From a virus, in the IMG/VR virus record IMGVR_UViG_3300027232_000020, positions 1 to 23,200 of that record: DNA of 23,200 nucleotides. The stretch is one strand, 5' to 3'. The translations under genes were made by a program, and so were the position numbers. The notes under the pieces were generated by a model, which saw only the letters and a list, made by a program, of their open reading frames with translations, had not been told where the DNA came from and did no database searches. Below, in pieces: positions 8,996 to 14,593 of the stretch (position 1 is its first letter; every line of letters begins with the position of its first letter).

Positions 8996-9007
8996 AAGGA
9001 GATATAC
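8996..9007 (+). promoter_or_regulatory. Very strong ribosome-binding site of the capsid gene
   Basis: The 12 bases AAGGAGATATAC before the capsid ATG contain a full Shine-Dalgarno core. They are identical to the core of the phage T7 gene 10 leader, which drives very high capsid expression. The ATG lies at 9010, about 8 nt from the AGGAG core. Similarity to T7 is recalled knowledge and may simply be convergence on an optimal leader. Confidence 0.8.
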
Positions 9008-9009
9008 CA

Positions 9010-9984
9010 ATGGGCGTTACTGCAAATACCAACGAAACTTACTTAGTCAGTTCGATCCGCGAAGACCTTCAGCCAGCATTGATCTCGATCTCGCCGACTG
9101 AAACCCCCTTCATGTCGTCCGTGGGCCGCAAGTCGGTCACGAACACCTACTTCGAGTGGCCAGTCGTCTCGCTCGCAGCGGCCTCTACCTCGAACCGTGT
9201 GGTCGAGGGTGAAGCAGCCCCCGGCAACGACGCACCGACCAACGCTGTCAGATTGGGCAACTTCTGCCAGATTTCGGACAAGGTGGTTGACGTTTCTGAC
9301 ACCGCTGAAAGCGTGAACGGCGCAGGCGATGCACAGCGCAAAGCCAAGCAGATCGCCTACAAGCTCCGTGAGCTTAAGCGTGACATGGAGCAGATGTTGG
9401 TTGGCGACAACAACGCAGCCGTCGCAGGGTCTTCCGGCACCGCGCGCGAGACTGCATCGCTGTCGGCATTCCTCACATCCAACGTGTCGCGCGGCACTGG
9501 TGGCGCATCCGGCACCCTGTCAGGCACCACCTCTGGCTTCCCTAACGCAGCGGCAACTGACGGAAGTCTGCGGGCGCTAAGTGAGACAATGCTGAAGGAC
9601 GTGATTGCTTCGTGCTGGAATGCAGGCGCAGAGCCAACGATGGTCCTCTGTGGCTCGGGCGTGAAGCAGAAGATCAGCTCGACCTTCACTGGTTCGGCTA
9701 CTCGCTACCGCGACATCAGCGATAAGAAAATTGTAGCCTCCGTTGACCTTTTTGTCAGTGATTTCGGGGAGTTACAGATCATCCCCTCGCGTTTCATCCG
9801 CTCGCGTGATGTGTTCGTTCTGGACCCCAACTACGCTCGCGTTGCTTACCTGCAAACCACAAAGCAGAAGCCGCTCGCGCGCACTGGTCACTCCGACCGC
9901 ACCCTGATTTCGGTAGAATTTGGCCTCCAGGTCGATACCGAGGCTGGCCACGGTGTTATCGGCGACATCAACCCGGCGCTCTAA
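9010..9984 (+). CDS. Major capsid protein (SU10/DUF5309-type)
   Basis: A 324-residue protein behind the strongest ribosome-binding site in the window. The N-terminus (YLVSSIREDLQPALISISPTETPFMSSVGR), then TYFEWPVVSLA and GNFCQISDKVVDVSDTAESV, match the SU10-like/DUF5309 major capsid family of HK97-fold coat proteins. Later signature parts include a long helix (RKAKQIAYKLRELKRDMEQMLVG), VLCGSGVKQKISS and VFVLDPNYARVAYLQTTKQKPLARTG. The centre has a Ser/Thr/Gly-rich insert (GGASGTLSGTTSG). It follows the scaffold by 22 nt, the classical scaffold-coat order, and is followed by a GC-rich hairpin that may tune expression of downstream genes. Confidence 0.85.
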   Translation: MGVTANTNETYLVSSIREDLQPALISISPTETPFMSSVGRKSVTNTYFEWPVVSLAAASTSNRVVEGEAAPGNDAPTNAVRLGNFCQISDKVVDVSDTAESVNGAGDAQRKAKQIAYKLRELKRDMEQMLVGDNNAAVAGSSGTARETASLSAFLTSNVSRGTGGASGTLSGTTSGFPNAAATDGSLRALSETMLKDVIASCWNAGAEPTMVLCGSGVKQKISSTFTGSATRYRDISDKKIVASVDLFVSDFGELQIIPSRFIRSRDVFVLDPNYARVAYLQTTKQKPLARTGHSDRTLISVEFGLQVDTEAGHGVIGDINPAL

Positions 9985-9994
9985 GATGACCAAG

Positions 9995-10018
9995 CGGGGG
10001 CTGCTTCGGTGGCCCCCG
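9995..10018 (+). terminator. GC hairpin after the capsid gene (attenuator-like)
   Basis: CGGGGGC (9995-10001) pairs with GCCCCCG (10012-10018) around a 10-nt loop containing CTTCGG. No T-run follows on the + strand, so it is not a full intrinsic terminator. It could act as a 3' stability element or partial attenuator separating abundant capsid mRNA from downstream genes. The hairpin is seen directly; the role is inferred. Confidence 0.55.
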
Positions 10019-10041
10019 TCACCTTACTGAGAGGGCAAGAA

Positions 10042-10215
10042 ATGAAGATCAAACTTACCACCGACCGGGGCGTCTGGATCGACGGACACTCGCGCGGCAT
10101 GGGCTACGAAGCCAATCTGGATGAGGCAATTGCCGAGGCCATGATTGCCAATGGCTTTGCCGAAGAGGTAAAGCTCGCAAAGGCAACCAAGAAGGTGTTC
10201 GATGCTAAAGACTGA
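10042..10215 (+). CDS. Small conserved protein downstream of the capsid
   Basis: A 57-residue protein. ATG 10042 is preferred over a start at 10009 because AGAGGGCAAGAA lies just upstream and the extra residues overlap the hairpin. The sequence KIKLTTDRGVWIDGHSRGMGYEANLDEAIAEAMIANGFAEE looks like a small beta-plus-helix fold. Similar short proteins often lie between capsid and neck genes in phages, but no biochemical role is known to me. It overlaps the next gene by 14 nt. Confidence 0.65.
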   Translation: MKIKLTTDRGVWIDGHSRGMGYEANLDEAIAEAMIANGFAEEVKLAKATKKVFDAKD

Positions 10216-10498
10216 CTGGACGATCAAGGAAAATTTTGACCTCGTTGACGGCAAGATCCACATCAACCGACAGCAGGACGTGCAGAGCCTGATCGACCTC
10301 AACAAGCACGAGGCCGAGGTCAGCCCGAGCATGTTTGGTGCTGCGCGCGTCCGCAAGATCGGCTCGATCCCGCTGGTAGTGGCCGAGACTTGGTCGCGCG
10401 AGTGCGGCGCGGCTATAGGCTCGAAAGAGTTCGCCGAATATGCTAAAAAGAAATTGATGAGCGGCGACTTCGCGGCGTTCAAAATCAAGGATGCGTAG
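10202..10498 (+). CDS. Conserved phage protein of unknown function
   Basis: A 98-residue protein starting at ATG 10202 inside the previous gene. It contains DLVDGKIHINRQQDVQSLIDLNKHEAE, then RKIGSIPLVVAETWSRECG and a C-terminal KKKLMSGDFAAFKIKDA. This 'DGKIHINRQQDVQ...IPLVVAETW' layout recurs downstream of capsid genes in podoviruses, where it is generally left unnamed. It may be an assembly or connector accessory protein, but nothing in the sequence shows that directly. The next gene begins two bases after its stop. Confidence 0.65.
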   Translation: MLKTDWTIKENFDLVDGKIHINRQQDVQSLIDLNKHEAEVSPSMFGAARVRKIGSIPLVVAETWSRECGAAIGSKEFAEYAKKKLMSGDFAAFKIKDA

Positions 10499-10500
10499 AC

Positions 10501-10641
10501 ATGGATCAGAAAGTCATCGTTGGCATGTTCGCCGCTGCCGTGATGGCTATTCTTTCTTGGATGGCAAGCACGACCTTGGAATTAAAATTGTCTGTTCAGC
10601 GACTTGAGATTATCATGCAGCAAGACGCCCTAACAAAGTGA
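10501..10641 (+). CDS. 46-residue single-TM protein (holin candidate)
   Basis: ATG 10501 to TGA 10641 encodes 46 residues: MDQKVIVGMFAAAVMAILSW, one hydrophobic segment (~5-20), then an amphipathic STTLELKLSVQRLEIIMQQD tail. The start is two bases after the previous stop, and no other gene occupies the interval. Size, one TM and position before the endolysin fit a small class III-type holin or accessory lysis protein. Which of this and the next gene is the holin cannot be decided from sequence. Confidence 0.6.
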   Translation: MDQKVIVGMFAAAVMAILSWMASTTLELKLSVQRLEIIMQQDALTK

Positions 10642-10649
10642 GACCGTCG

Positions 10650-10874
10650 ATGGAAACTCTTGATCTCTTTCTCAAATACATCGTCGTCCCTGTCGGCGCT
10701 TTTGTTTGGATGATCCATACAAAGACCAACAATCACTATACAGAGATTGAGGTCTTGAAGGCGCAGGTTGAAGCCACGAAAGAGGCCCACAATCGTGAGT
10801 TTAAGGAGGTCCGCGACAATTTTAAGCGTGTGTTCGAAAAACTGGATGGGATCGAAGAGGCGCTGAGAAAATGA
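10650..10874 (+). CDS. Single-TM coiled-coil protein (holin or lysis accessory)
   Basis: A 74-residue protein from ATG 10650; a GTG at 10638 is an alternative start that would overlap the previous stop. The N-terminus (METLDLFLKYIVVPVGAFVWMIHTK) has one membrane segment. The rest (EIEVLKAQVEATKEAHNREF...FKRVFEKLDGIEEALRK) is a charged heptad-like coiled coil. The stop overlaps the endolysin ATG as ATGA. Such TM-plus-coiled-coil proteins are frequent directly upstream of endolysins; a holin or holin-modulating role is inferred from context. Confidence 0.6.
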   Translation: METLDLFLKYIVVPVGAFVWMIHTKTNNHYTEIEVLKAQVEATKEAHNREFKEVRDNFKRVFEKLDGIEEALRK

Positions 10875-11548
10875 TTAACCAAGCCACCGTCGATCTGGTC
10901 AAAGAGTTTGAGGGCTGCAAGCTGAAAGCCTACAAGTGTCCCGCTGGTGTGTGGACCATTGGCTACGGGACGACGGCTCGCGCTGGCGTTGGCATCGAGC
11001 CTGCTGCTGGCATGGAGATCACCGAAGCAGAAGCAGAATACTACCTGCAAAAGTCTCTGGAGAAATTCTCGACTGAGATTGCGGGTGCTATCACCAAGCC
11101 AATCAATGAGAACGAGTTCGGGGCCTTCGTCTCGCTCGCATACAACGTCGGCAACGCATTTAAGAGATCGTCTGCACTCCGCCACTTCAACGCTGGCGAC
11201 AAGGTGAAAGCCGCCAACGCCATGCTGCTCTGGAATAAGGCGGGTGGCAAGGTGCTTGCTGGGCTTGTCCGCCGCCGGGAGGCAGAGCGTAAGTTGTTCC
11301 TGACGCCAGTCTCCGTTGACGCACCAGCCGCAGACATGAAGCCAGATCGTAAGAGCGTGGCGCAGTCCACCACCGTGCAGGCGTCAGCCGTGCAGATCGC
11401 GTCAGGTGCTGGCGCGGGGATCTCGGCTGTCGGTATGCTCGACGGGATCGCGCAAATTGTGGCAATGATTGTTGCGGGCGTCATCATCGTGTCGGCTCTC
11501 TGGATCATGCGCGAGCGGATCAAGCACTGGGGGCAGGGTGTAAGATGA
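10871..11548 (+). CDS. Endolysin, GH24 lysozyme with C-terminal membrane segment
   Basis: A 225-residue protein that hydrolyses peptidoglycan to release progeny phage. The N-terminus VDLVKEFEGCKLKAYKCPAG and VWTIGYGTT is the T4/P22 lysozyme signature. Glu14, Cys23 and Thr29 have the E-8-C-5-T spacing of the catalytic triad, with Cys in the usual Asp place, as known in some lambdoid lysozymes. A second block, FVSLAYNVGNAFKRSS and NKAGGKVLAGLVRRREAERKLF, completes the domain by ~residue 145. After a Ser/Ala linker, residues ~188-212 (GIAQIVAMIVAGVIIVSALWIM) form a transmembrane helix ending in basic residues. A C-terminal anchor is not universal in the family and may restrain the enzyme until lysis. 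Confidence 0.85.
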   Translation: MINQATVDLVKEFEGCKLKAYKCPAGVWTIGYGTTARAGVGIEPAAGMEITEAEAEYYLQKSLEKFSTEIAGAITKPINENEFGAFVSLAYNVGNAFKRSSALRHFNAGDKVKAANAMLLWNKAGGKVLAGLVRRREAERKLFLTPVSVDAPAADMKPDRKSVAQSTTVQASAVQIASGAGAGISAVGMLDGIAQIVAMIVAGVIIVSALWIMRERIKHWGQGVR

Positions 11549-11736
11549 CCATGTGGACCGCCATACTACTCGTCTGCTCGCAGTATGCCTGCATCGCGGT
11601 AGGCGGTCCTGCGGTCCCCTCAGAGGCCGACTGCTGGGCCACGGTGGACAGCGGCATCAATACCGTCTTTGGCACCTACGGCCCGGACGTGAAGATCGTG
11701 GATGCTGTATGCCTGCAATGGGGAGCAGATGCGTGA
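11545..11736 (+). CDS. Small secreted or membrane Cys-containing protein
   Basis: A 63-residue protein; its ATG overlaps the endolysin stop as ATGA. The N-terminus MTMWTAILLVCSQYACIAVGG looks like a signal or anchor segment. It is followed by a short globular part with further Cys residues (CWATVDSG, AVCLQWG), so a periplasmic disulfide is possible. The stop codon overlaps the first base of the spanin gene. Similar small proteins occur inside lysis cassettes of alphaproteobacterial phages, with no assigned role that I know. Confidence 0.6.
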   Translation: MTMWTAILLVCSQYACIAVGGPAVPSEADCWATVDSGINTVFGTYGPDVKIVDAVCLQWGADA

Positions 11737-11969
11737 TGTTTATGTTTGGCCGAATACGGCTATTTTTTATTGGCGTGGCGTCCGGCTTTCTGGCGCTGCT
11801 CGCCATATTTTGGCAAGCAAGACGCGCCGGGGCCGCTGCCGCCAAAGCCGCAGCCAACGAGGCTAAGTGGGATGACTTGGCAAAAGCCAAGAAGACGGAG
11901 GATGAAGTCAATGCGCTGGACGATGACGCTCTGCGTGGGCGCTCTGCTAAGTGGGTGCGCCGCAAGTAG
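11736..11969 (+). CDS. Inner-membrane spanin (Rz-like)
   Basis: A 77-residue protein from ATG 11736 (a GTG at 11733 is a possible alternative). The N-terminus FGRIRLFFIGVASGFLALLAIFW is one TM helix. It is followed by an Ala/Lys-rich helix (AAAAKAAANEAKWDDLAKAKKTEDEV) and a DDDALRGRSAKWVRRK tail of the kind seen at Rz C-termini in related phages. The i-spanin sits in the inner membrane and spans the periplasm with the o-spanin to fuse the membranes at the last lysis step. The partner gene starts inside it in another frame, the hallmark of Rz/Rz1 pairs. Confidence 0.7.
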   Translation: MFMFGRIRLFFIGVASGFLALLAIFWQARRAGAAAAKAAANEAKWDDLAKAKKTEDEVNALDDDALRGRSAKWVRRK

Positions 11970-12111
11970 CGGCGGGTCATACTGTGACATCGCCGCGCCT
12001 ATTTACTTCGACGCTGAGCGCACCGTGATCTGGCTGTCAGAAAATGACGACACATTGCTGCGCGACATCATCATCAGCAACGAGACGTGGGCGGCTCTAT
12101 GCGATGGCTAA
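11902..12111 (+). CDS. Outer-membrane lipoprotein spanin (Rz1-like)
   Basis: A 69-residue reading frame from ATG 11902 (or ATG 11911) in a different frame from Rz and overlapping its last 68 bases. The sequence MKSMRWTMTLCVGALLSGCA carries a basic start, a hydrophobic stretch and a lipobox (LLSGC, Cys at residue 19), followed by a ~50-residue mature part with two more Cys (SYCDIAAPIYF and TWAALC). A lipoprotein encoded partly inside Rz is what is expected of the o-spanin. The mature part is not Pro-rich, unlike lambda Rz1. The next gene overlaps its end. Confidence 0.7.
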   Translation: MKSMRWTMTLCVGALLSGCAASSGGSYCDIAAPIYFDAERTVIWLSENDDTLLRDIIISNETWAALCDG

Positions 12112-12281
12112 AGACACTGAGCAGACGCATGCATGACGTATCATTTCGTGATACGTCTGAAAGCCTTTGCAGCCGCGCGTGGCGCTTGCAGTCGCATCCA
12201 TTCTGGCTGGCGTGGACTTATGTGTTCGGTCGAGCGCACTGTGAGCGCTCTTGGGCGCACTATCATGGCCGCGATCAGTAG
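12099..12281 (+). CDS. Small conserved phage protein near the lysis cassette
   Basis: A 60-residue protein from ATG 12099, overlapping the o-spanin stop by 13 nt and the next gene by 17 nt. It contains DTSESLCSRAWRLQ, FWLAWTYVFGRAHCERSWAH and a basic N-terminus. I recognise the layout 'ESLxSRxWR...W...FGRxHCxxS' from small phage proteins found near lysis genes, where ETLSARAYR-like versions are common, but no function is established to my knowledge. It could be membrane-associated through the Trp-rich middle. Confidence 0.55.
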   Translation: MRWLKTLSRRMHDVSFRDTSESLCSRAWRLQSHPFWLAWTYVFGRAHCERSWAHYHGRDQ

Positions 12282-12654
12282 CACTGGCGCCGGCCGGGCT
12301 GGCGAGTATTGGGTGGCCTACCAATTTGAACTGCGCGGAATTGAGATATACCGAGTTGACGGCCAGTTTGACCTGATCGCCAACGTGGGCGGCAGGCTTA
12401 CAAAGCTGGAGGTCAAGTCGGCCCTTTCCGTGCGAGATGCGTCATATTGTTTCTTCACGCCGCAACGGGATATTGACGAATACGCACTGGTCGCCTTGGA
12501 CATCGGCTTGATGCGAATATTGACCCGCGACCAAATAGGGCGTCGCATGACAACTCGCATCAAGCCGTCTGAGTTTTCTGCAGAGGCGCAGGAGGCCGAT
12601 ATTGCTGAATTCGTTAACAGACAGGCTTGCTCCACCCGCAATGGTGGCACTTAA
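12265..12654 (+). CDS. PD-(D/E)XK-like nuclease
   Basis: About 129 residues from ATG 12265; an upstream in-frame ATG at 12220 is possible but would overlap the previous gene fully. The start MAAISSTGAGRAGEYWVAYQFELRG provides a helix with Glu. A strand follows with the active-site Asp (QFDLIANVGG), and then LTKLEVKSA supplies the E-x-K pair. This is the PD-(D/E)XK core shared by archaeal Holliday-junction resolvases and small restriction-like nucleases. A hydrophobic YALVALDIGLMRIL strand follows. It may act on branched phage DNA or degrade host DNA. Its 3' end runs 41 bp into the convergent zinc-ribbon gene. Confidence 0.6.
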   Translation: MAAISSTGAGRAGEYWVAYQFELRGIEIYRVDGQFDLIANVGGRLTKLEVKSALSVRDASYCFFTPQRDIDEYALVALDIGLMRILTRDQIGRRMTTRIKPSEFSAEAQEADIAEFVNRQACSTRNGGT

Positions 12655-12820
12655 CGTATGCATTCCTCTTCTGTGTGTAGATGCTCAGGCATGGCCTGCT
12701 CGACTTGTTCCTGCTCGCGCTACATTGCGGGCAGAATGTTCGCCGCTTGCCTTCGGGCGGCGGCTTAACCCCAATCCAAGCGAGCGCCTTGATGATGTCG
12801 AGCGGGATTGCTTCGGTCAT
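12614..12820 (-). CDS. Stand-alone primase-type zinc ribbon
   Basis: A 68-residue protein made almost only of a zinc-binding domain. Cys30 and Cys33 (FCPQCSASRNK), a PCLSIYTQ strand, and Cys58 and Cys61 (VKCHHCGW) match the N-terminal ribbon of T7-type primase-helicases, which reads the priming trinucleotide on single-stranded DNA. No Toprim or helicase part follows. The gene ends right after the ribbon, so it is a free domain or a remnant. It is the last gene of the leftward operon and overlaps the upstream stop as ATGA. It might work in trans with the primase-helicase at 17923. Confidence 0.65.
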   Translation of the reverse strand: MTEAIPLDIIKALAWIGVKPPPEGKRRTFCPQCSASRNKSSRPCLSIYTQKRNAYVKCHHCGWSKPVC

Positions 12821-13128
12821 TGTTTACCCCTGTCTTCTTTCTGCTTTTCTCTCTTCCACAATTCGTCAACCAACTGAAATGCCTCCGCCATAATCTCTCG
12901 AAAAATGGGGTGATCCGAAGGATACGCGCGGGTCATTTGCAGCCTGACCATATCTGCCAGACATGGATAAACCCTCGCAATCAATGCCTCTGCATCCTCG
13001 GCACGCTTAATGGCGGCTCGGTATGGTTCGCTATTCTCAATAGCTGTGTCAGCAAGGCGGCGTGTGAGGTCGCCCATGTCTGCGTCGGTCATGGCTTTGC
13101 GGCCCTCGGGTAGCGTGTGGTCAGTCAT
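12817..13128 (-). CDS. Small helical protein of unknown function
   Basis: A 103-residue, strongly charged protein (DADMGDLTRRLADTAIENSEPY, AAIKRAEDAEALIARVYPCLAD, ending in KREKQKEDRGKQ). It is predicted to be all helical, with one Cys and no membrane segment. It is joined to its neighbours on both sides by ATGA overlaps, so it is translated within the leftward operon. I do not recognise the family. The RAAIKRAEDAEALIAR segment resembles helical parts of many small phage proteins and is not diagnostic. Confidence 0.6.
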   Translation of the reverse strand: MTDHTLPEGRKAMTDADMGDLTRRLADTAIENSEPYRAAIKRAEDAEALIARVYPCLADMVRLQMTRAYPSDHPIFREIMAEAFQLVDELWKREKQKEDRGKQ

Positions 13129-13310
13129 CCCATCTCTCCCTGATGATAATAGGCGTCAACAACTATGTCCCGCACGCACTCTGCAACTGACGAATAGCCG
13201 CCCTCGCTGGTATACATCATCAGCCAATAAAAAGCCGCGTTATCCATCCCTTGCAGGACGTCAGCCAGCGCGCCCATGCGTAGGCGGCGGTTGGGTATTG
13301 GGTCATCCAT
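13125..13310 (-). CDS. Small protein with GGYSSVAE module
   Basis: Start taken at ATG 13310 (61 residues), which overlaps the upstream stop by 8 nt; a longer frame reaches 13358 but would lie deep in the previous gene. The sequence MDDPIPNRRLRMGALADVLQG is followed by FYWLMMYTSEGGYSSVAECVRDIVVDAY. The GGYSSVAE...D segment is shared with the C-terminus of the helix-turn-helix protein at 13939-14313. It loosely recalls the helix-turn region of ParD/RHH antitoxins. Function unknown. Confidence 0.6.
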   Translation of the reverse strand: MDDPIPNRRLRMGALADVLQGMDNAAFYWLMMYTSEGGYSSVAECVRDIVVDAYYHQGEMG

Positions 13311-13503
13311 CCGACTTTTTCCGCTGGCTGGTAAGTTCTGCGTGCCGCTGGTTCGCAAAAATTCGCAGCTGAAGGGCCAAGTCGTCTCTTACGTCTGGCG
13401 ACCAGCGCAAGCGGTGCATCACCTTCTCCAAAATATGCTCGGCGGCGCGCTGTGACTTGCGCTCATAGGCGTCCTGTGCATCTTCACTCCATGTGTTTGA
13501 CAT
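13303..13503 (-). CDS. Small charged protein of unknown function
   Basis: A 66-residue helical protein (MSNTWSEDAQDAYERKSQRA, then HILEKVMHRLRWSPDVRDDLALQLRI). It starts inside the upstream gene (20-nt overlap) and its stop overlaps the next start by 8 nt. There are no Cys or membrane segments and no recognised family. The high content of Arg, Glu and Gln fits a soluble accessory protein of the early operon. Confidence 0.55.
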   Translation of the reverse strand: MSNTWSEDAQDAYERKSQRAAEHILEKVMHRLRWSPDVRDDLALQLRIFANQRHAELTSQRKKSDG

Positions 13504-13687
13504 TTTTTTCCTTTCTCATCTTTCTGATAACATCCCGGTGCATTACCACCACACAGTTCCCGTCTGGCAGAGGCTCGCTGCCCTCCTCCCACGGTGCGCG
13601 CGGCATCGTGATTGGCATTACGTGAAATCGGTCCGTGCTACTCGACGAAAGGCCTCGTTTATAGACGGTCCGCTTGGGGTTACTCAT
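13484..13687 (-). CDS. Small basic protein of unknown function
   Basis: A 67-residue basic protein: MSNPKRTVYKRGLSSSSTDR, a central PITMPRAPWEEGSEPLPDGN and a Lys-rich end (VIRKMRKEKNVKHME). The ATG overlaps the upstream stop by 8 nt (ATGAGTAA). Basic ends suggest nucleic-acid or membrane-surface contact, but no domain is recognisable. The start begins with the same MSN as the next gene in the operon, which may be chance. Confidence 0.55.
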   Translation of the reverse strand: MSNPKRTVYKRGLSSSSTDRFHVMPITMPRAPWEEGSEPLPDGNCVVVMHRDVIRKMRKEKNVKHME

Positions 13688-13952
13688 GGCCAGCCTCCCG
13701 AAGCAGCTTGCCGATCAGGGCGTCAACAACGGCCAGCGCGCTCGCCCCGTCATCGTCTGCGTCGATCATCTCCCACGTCAGCATGGCTGTTGCCTCGGCG
13801 CGCGGGCTGGTGCTTGCGTAGGCGTCAACGCGGATGCCACGGTATCTCAACTCGCCATTCCACCAAGCGCGCTGCTCCAGCAACGTCTCGGCGCGCTTGC
13901 AGCCAGCGTCAAGCCGACGCATCAGCATTTCAATCCGTTTAGCGCTGCTCAT
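13680..13952 (-). CDS. Small protein of unknown function
   Basis: Ninety residues from ATG 13952, which overlaps the upstream stop by 14 nt; an in-frame ATG at 13976 would lengthen the overlap without support. Segments are a basic helix (MSSAKRIEMLMRRLDAGCKRAE), a strand-like ELRYRGIRVDAYAST, and a C-terminal helix (ALAVVDALIGKLLREAGHE). No catalytic motif or membrane segment is visible. Unrecognised family. Confidence 0.55.
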   Translation of the reverse strand: MSSAKRIEMLMRRLDAGCKRAETLLEQRAWWNGELRYRGIRVDAYASTSPRAEATAMLTWEMIDADDDGASALAVVDALIGKLLREAGHE

Positions 13953-14313
13953 TCTTCTCACTCCATAAGAAAACATCGCTGATCATGACATCGACCGCAT
14001 ATTCGGCCAAGCTGGCGTATCCCCCGTCAATGGAGGCTAGAAAAGCCATCTCGGCGGTCTTGGTTGGCAGCTCGTCAATATGCCGCCCGAAATATCCGAC
14101 CCCCATTGAGTAGCGGCGGCAGAGCGTTTGAAGCGGTAGCTGCTCCGTGCGCTCCTTTCGCGGTCGGCTGCGGCCATTGCGGATGCCGCGCGTGATGATT
14201 GCGTAGGCTACCGAGTAGGTCACACCAGCGGCCTCTGCTACCTGCTTTGTGGTCAAATCTCCAAGCTCCCACAGCGCCAACACTTCCGGGGTCTTTGGAT
14301 TGGCTCCCTTCAT
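13939..14313 (-). CDS. Helix-turn-helix protein (possible operon regulator)
   Basis: A 124-residue protein. ATG 14313 is chosen over an upstream start because GGAGAAAAG sits just before it and the ATG overlaps the upstream stop. Residues ~20-42 (LTTKQVAEAAGVTYSVAYAIITRG) are a clear helix-turn-helix with the usual A-x-x-x-G core. A basic linker (RNGRSRPRKERTEQ) follows, and then a second part, SMGVGYFGRHIDELPTKTAEMAFL. The C-terminus (SIDGGYASLAEYAVDVMISD) matches the module in the gene at 13125-13310. It could bind DNA to control this operon or host genes; the target is not visible. Confidence 0.65.
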   Translation of the reverse strand: MKGANPKTPEVLALWELGDLTTKQVAEAAGVTYSVAYAIITRGIRNGRSRPRKERTEQLPLQTLCRRYSMGVGYFGRHIDELPTKTAEMAFLASIDGGYASLAEYAVDVMISDVFLWSEKNEQR

Positions 14314-14504
14314 CTCTTTTCTCCAATGTTGTCTGGCCGCATCTGTGGCCGGAGTGATGTTGATGGTGCCAGCGGCTTGATAGGTTCGTCCGGCTCGATC
14401 AGAACGCACTGCACGTCCATGATGGTTTCCATGAGGCGCTGATCTGTCACGAAGGCGTCACAGGCGTCGGTGGTGGCGAATGCCACGAAGGCGACCCACA
14501 TCAT
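14310..14504 (-). CDS. Small exported or membrane-like protein
   Basis: Sixty-four residues from ATG 14504 (ATG 14501 is an alternative; both follow GGGAGG by 8-11 nt). The N-terminus MMWVAFVAFATTDACDAFVT is hydrophobic and may be a short signal or peripheral anchor. The rest is DVQCVLIEPDEPIKPLAPST and a basic tail. The start overlaps the stop of the 30-residue microprotein gene as ATGA, and the end overlaps the HTH gene start, so all are translationally coupled. Family unknown. Confidence 0.55.
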   Translation of the reverse strand: MMWVAFVAFATTDACDAFVTDQRLMETIMDVQCVLIEPDEPIKPLAPSTSLRPQMRPDNIGEKR

Positions 14505-14593
14505 AGCAAGCCTCCCAGCAGCAGGATGTAGGCCATCAAGAAGATGGCGACGACGGCGACAAACTCGCCAACAATTTCAACGAAGCGCTTCAT
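14501..14593 (-). CDS. 30-residue membrane microprotein
   Basis: ATG 14593 to TGA 14501 encodes only 30 residues: MKRFVEIVGEFVAVVAIFLM then AYILLLGGLL. It has a basic start and one hydrophobic helix spanning almost the whole chain. It overlaps both neighbours by ATGA (14590-14593 and 14501-14504), which strongly supports translation: without it the two flanking genes would be separated by a ~90-bp gap that would be unusual in this operon. A host-membrane target is possible; the function is unknown. Confidence 0.6.
   Translation of the reverse strand: MKRFVEIVGEFVAVVAIFLMAYILLLGGLL

Noticed and set aside
13493-13942. 149-codon plus-strand open frame over the small-gene operon
   Set aside because: Arg/Ser/Ala-rich shadow; the minus-strand genes here have chained start/stop overlaps that would not arise by chance.
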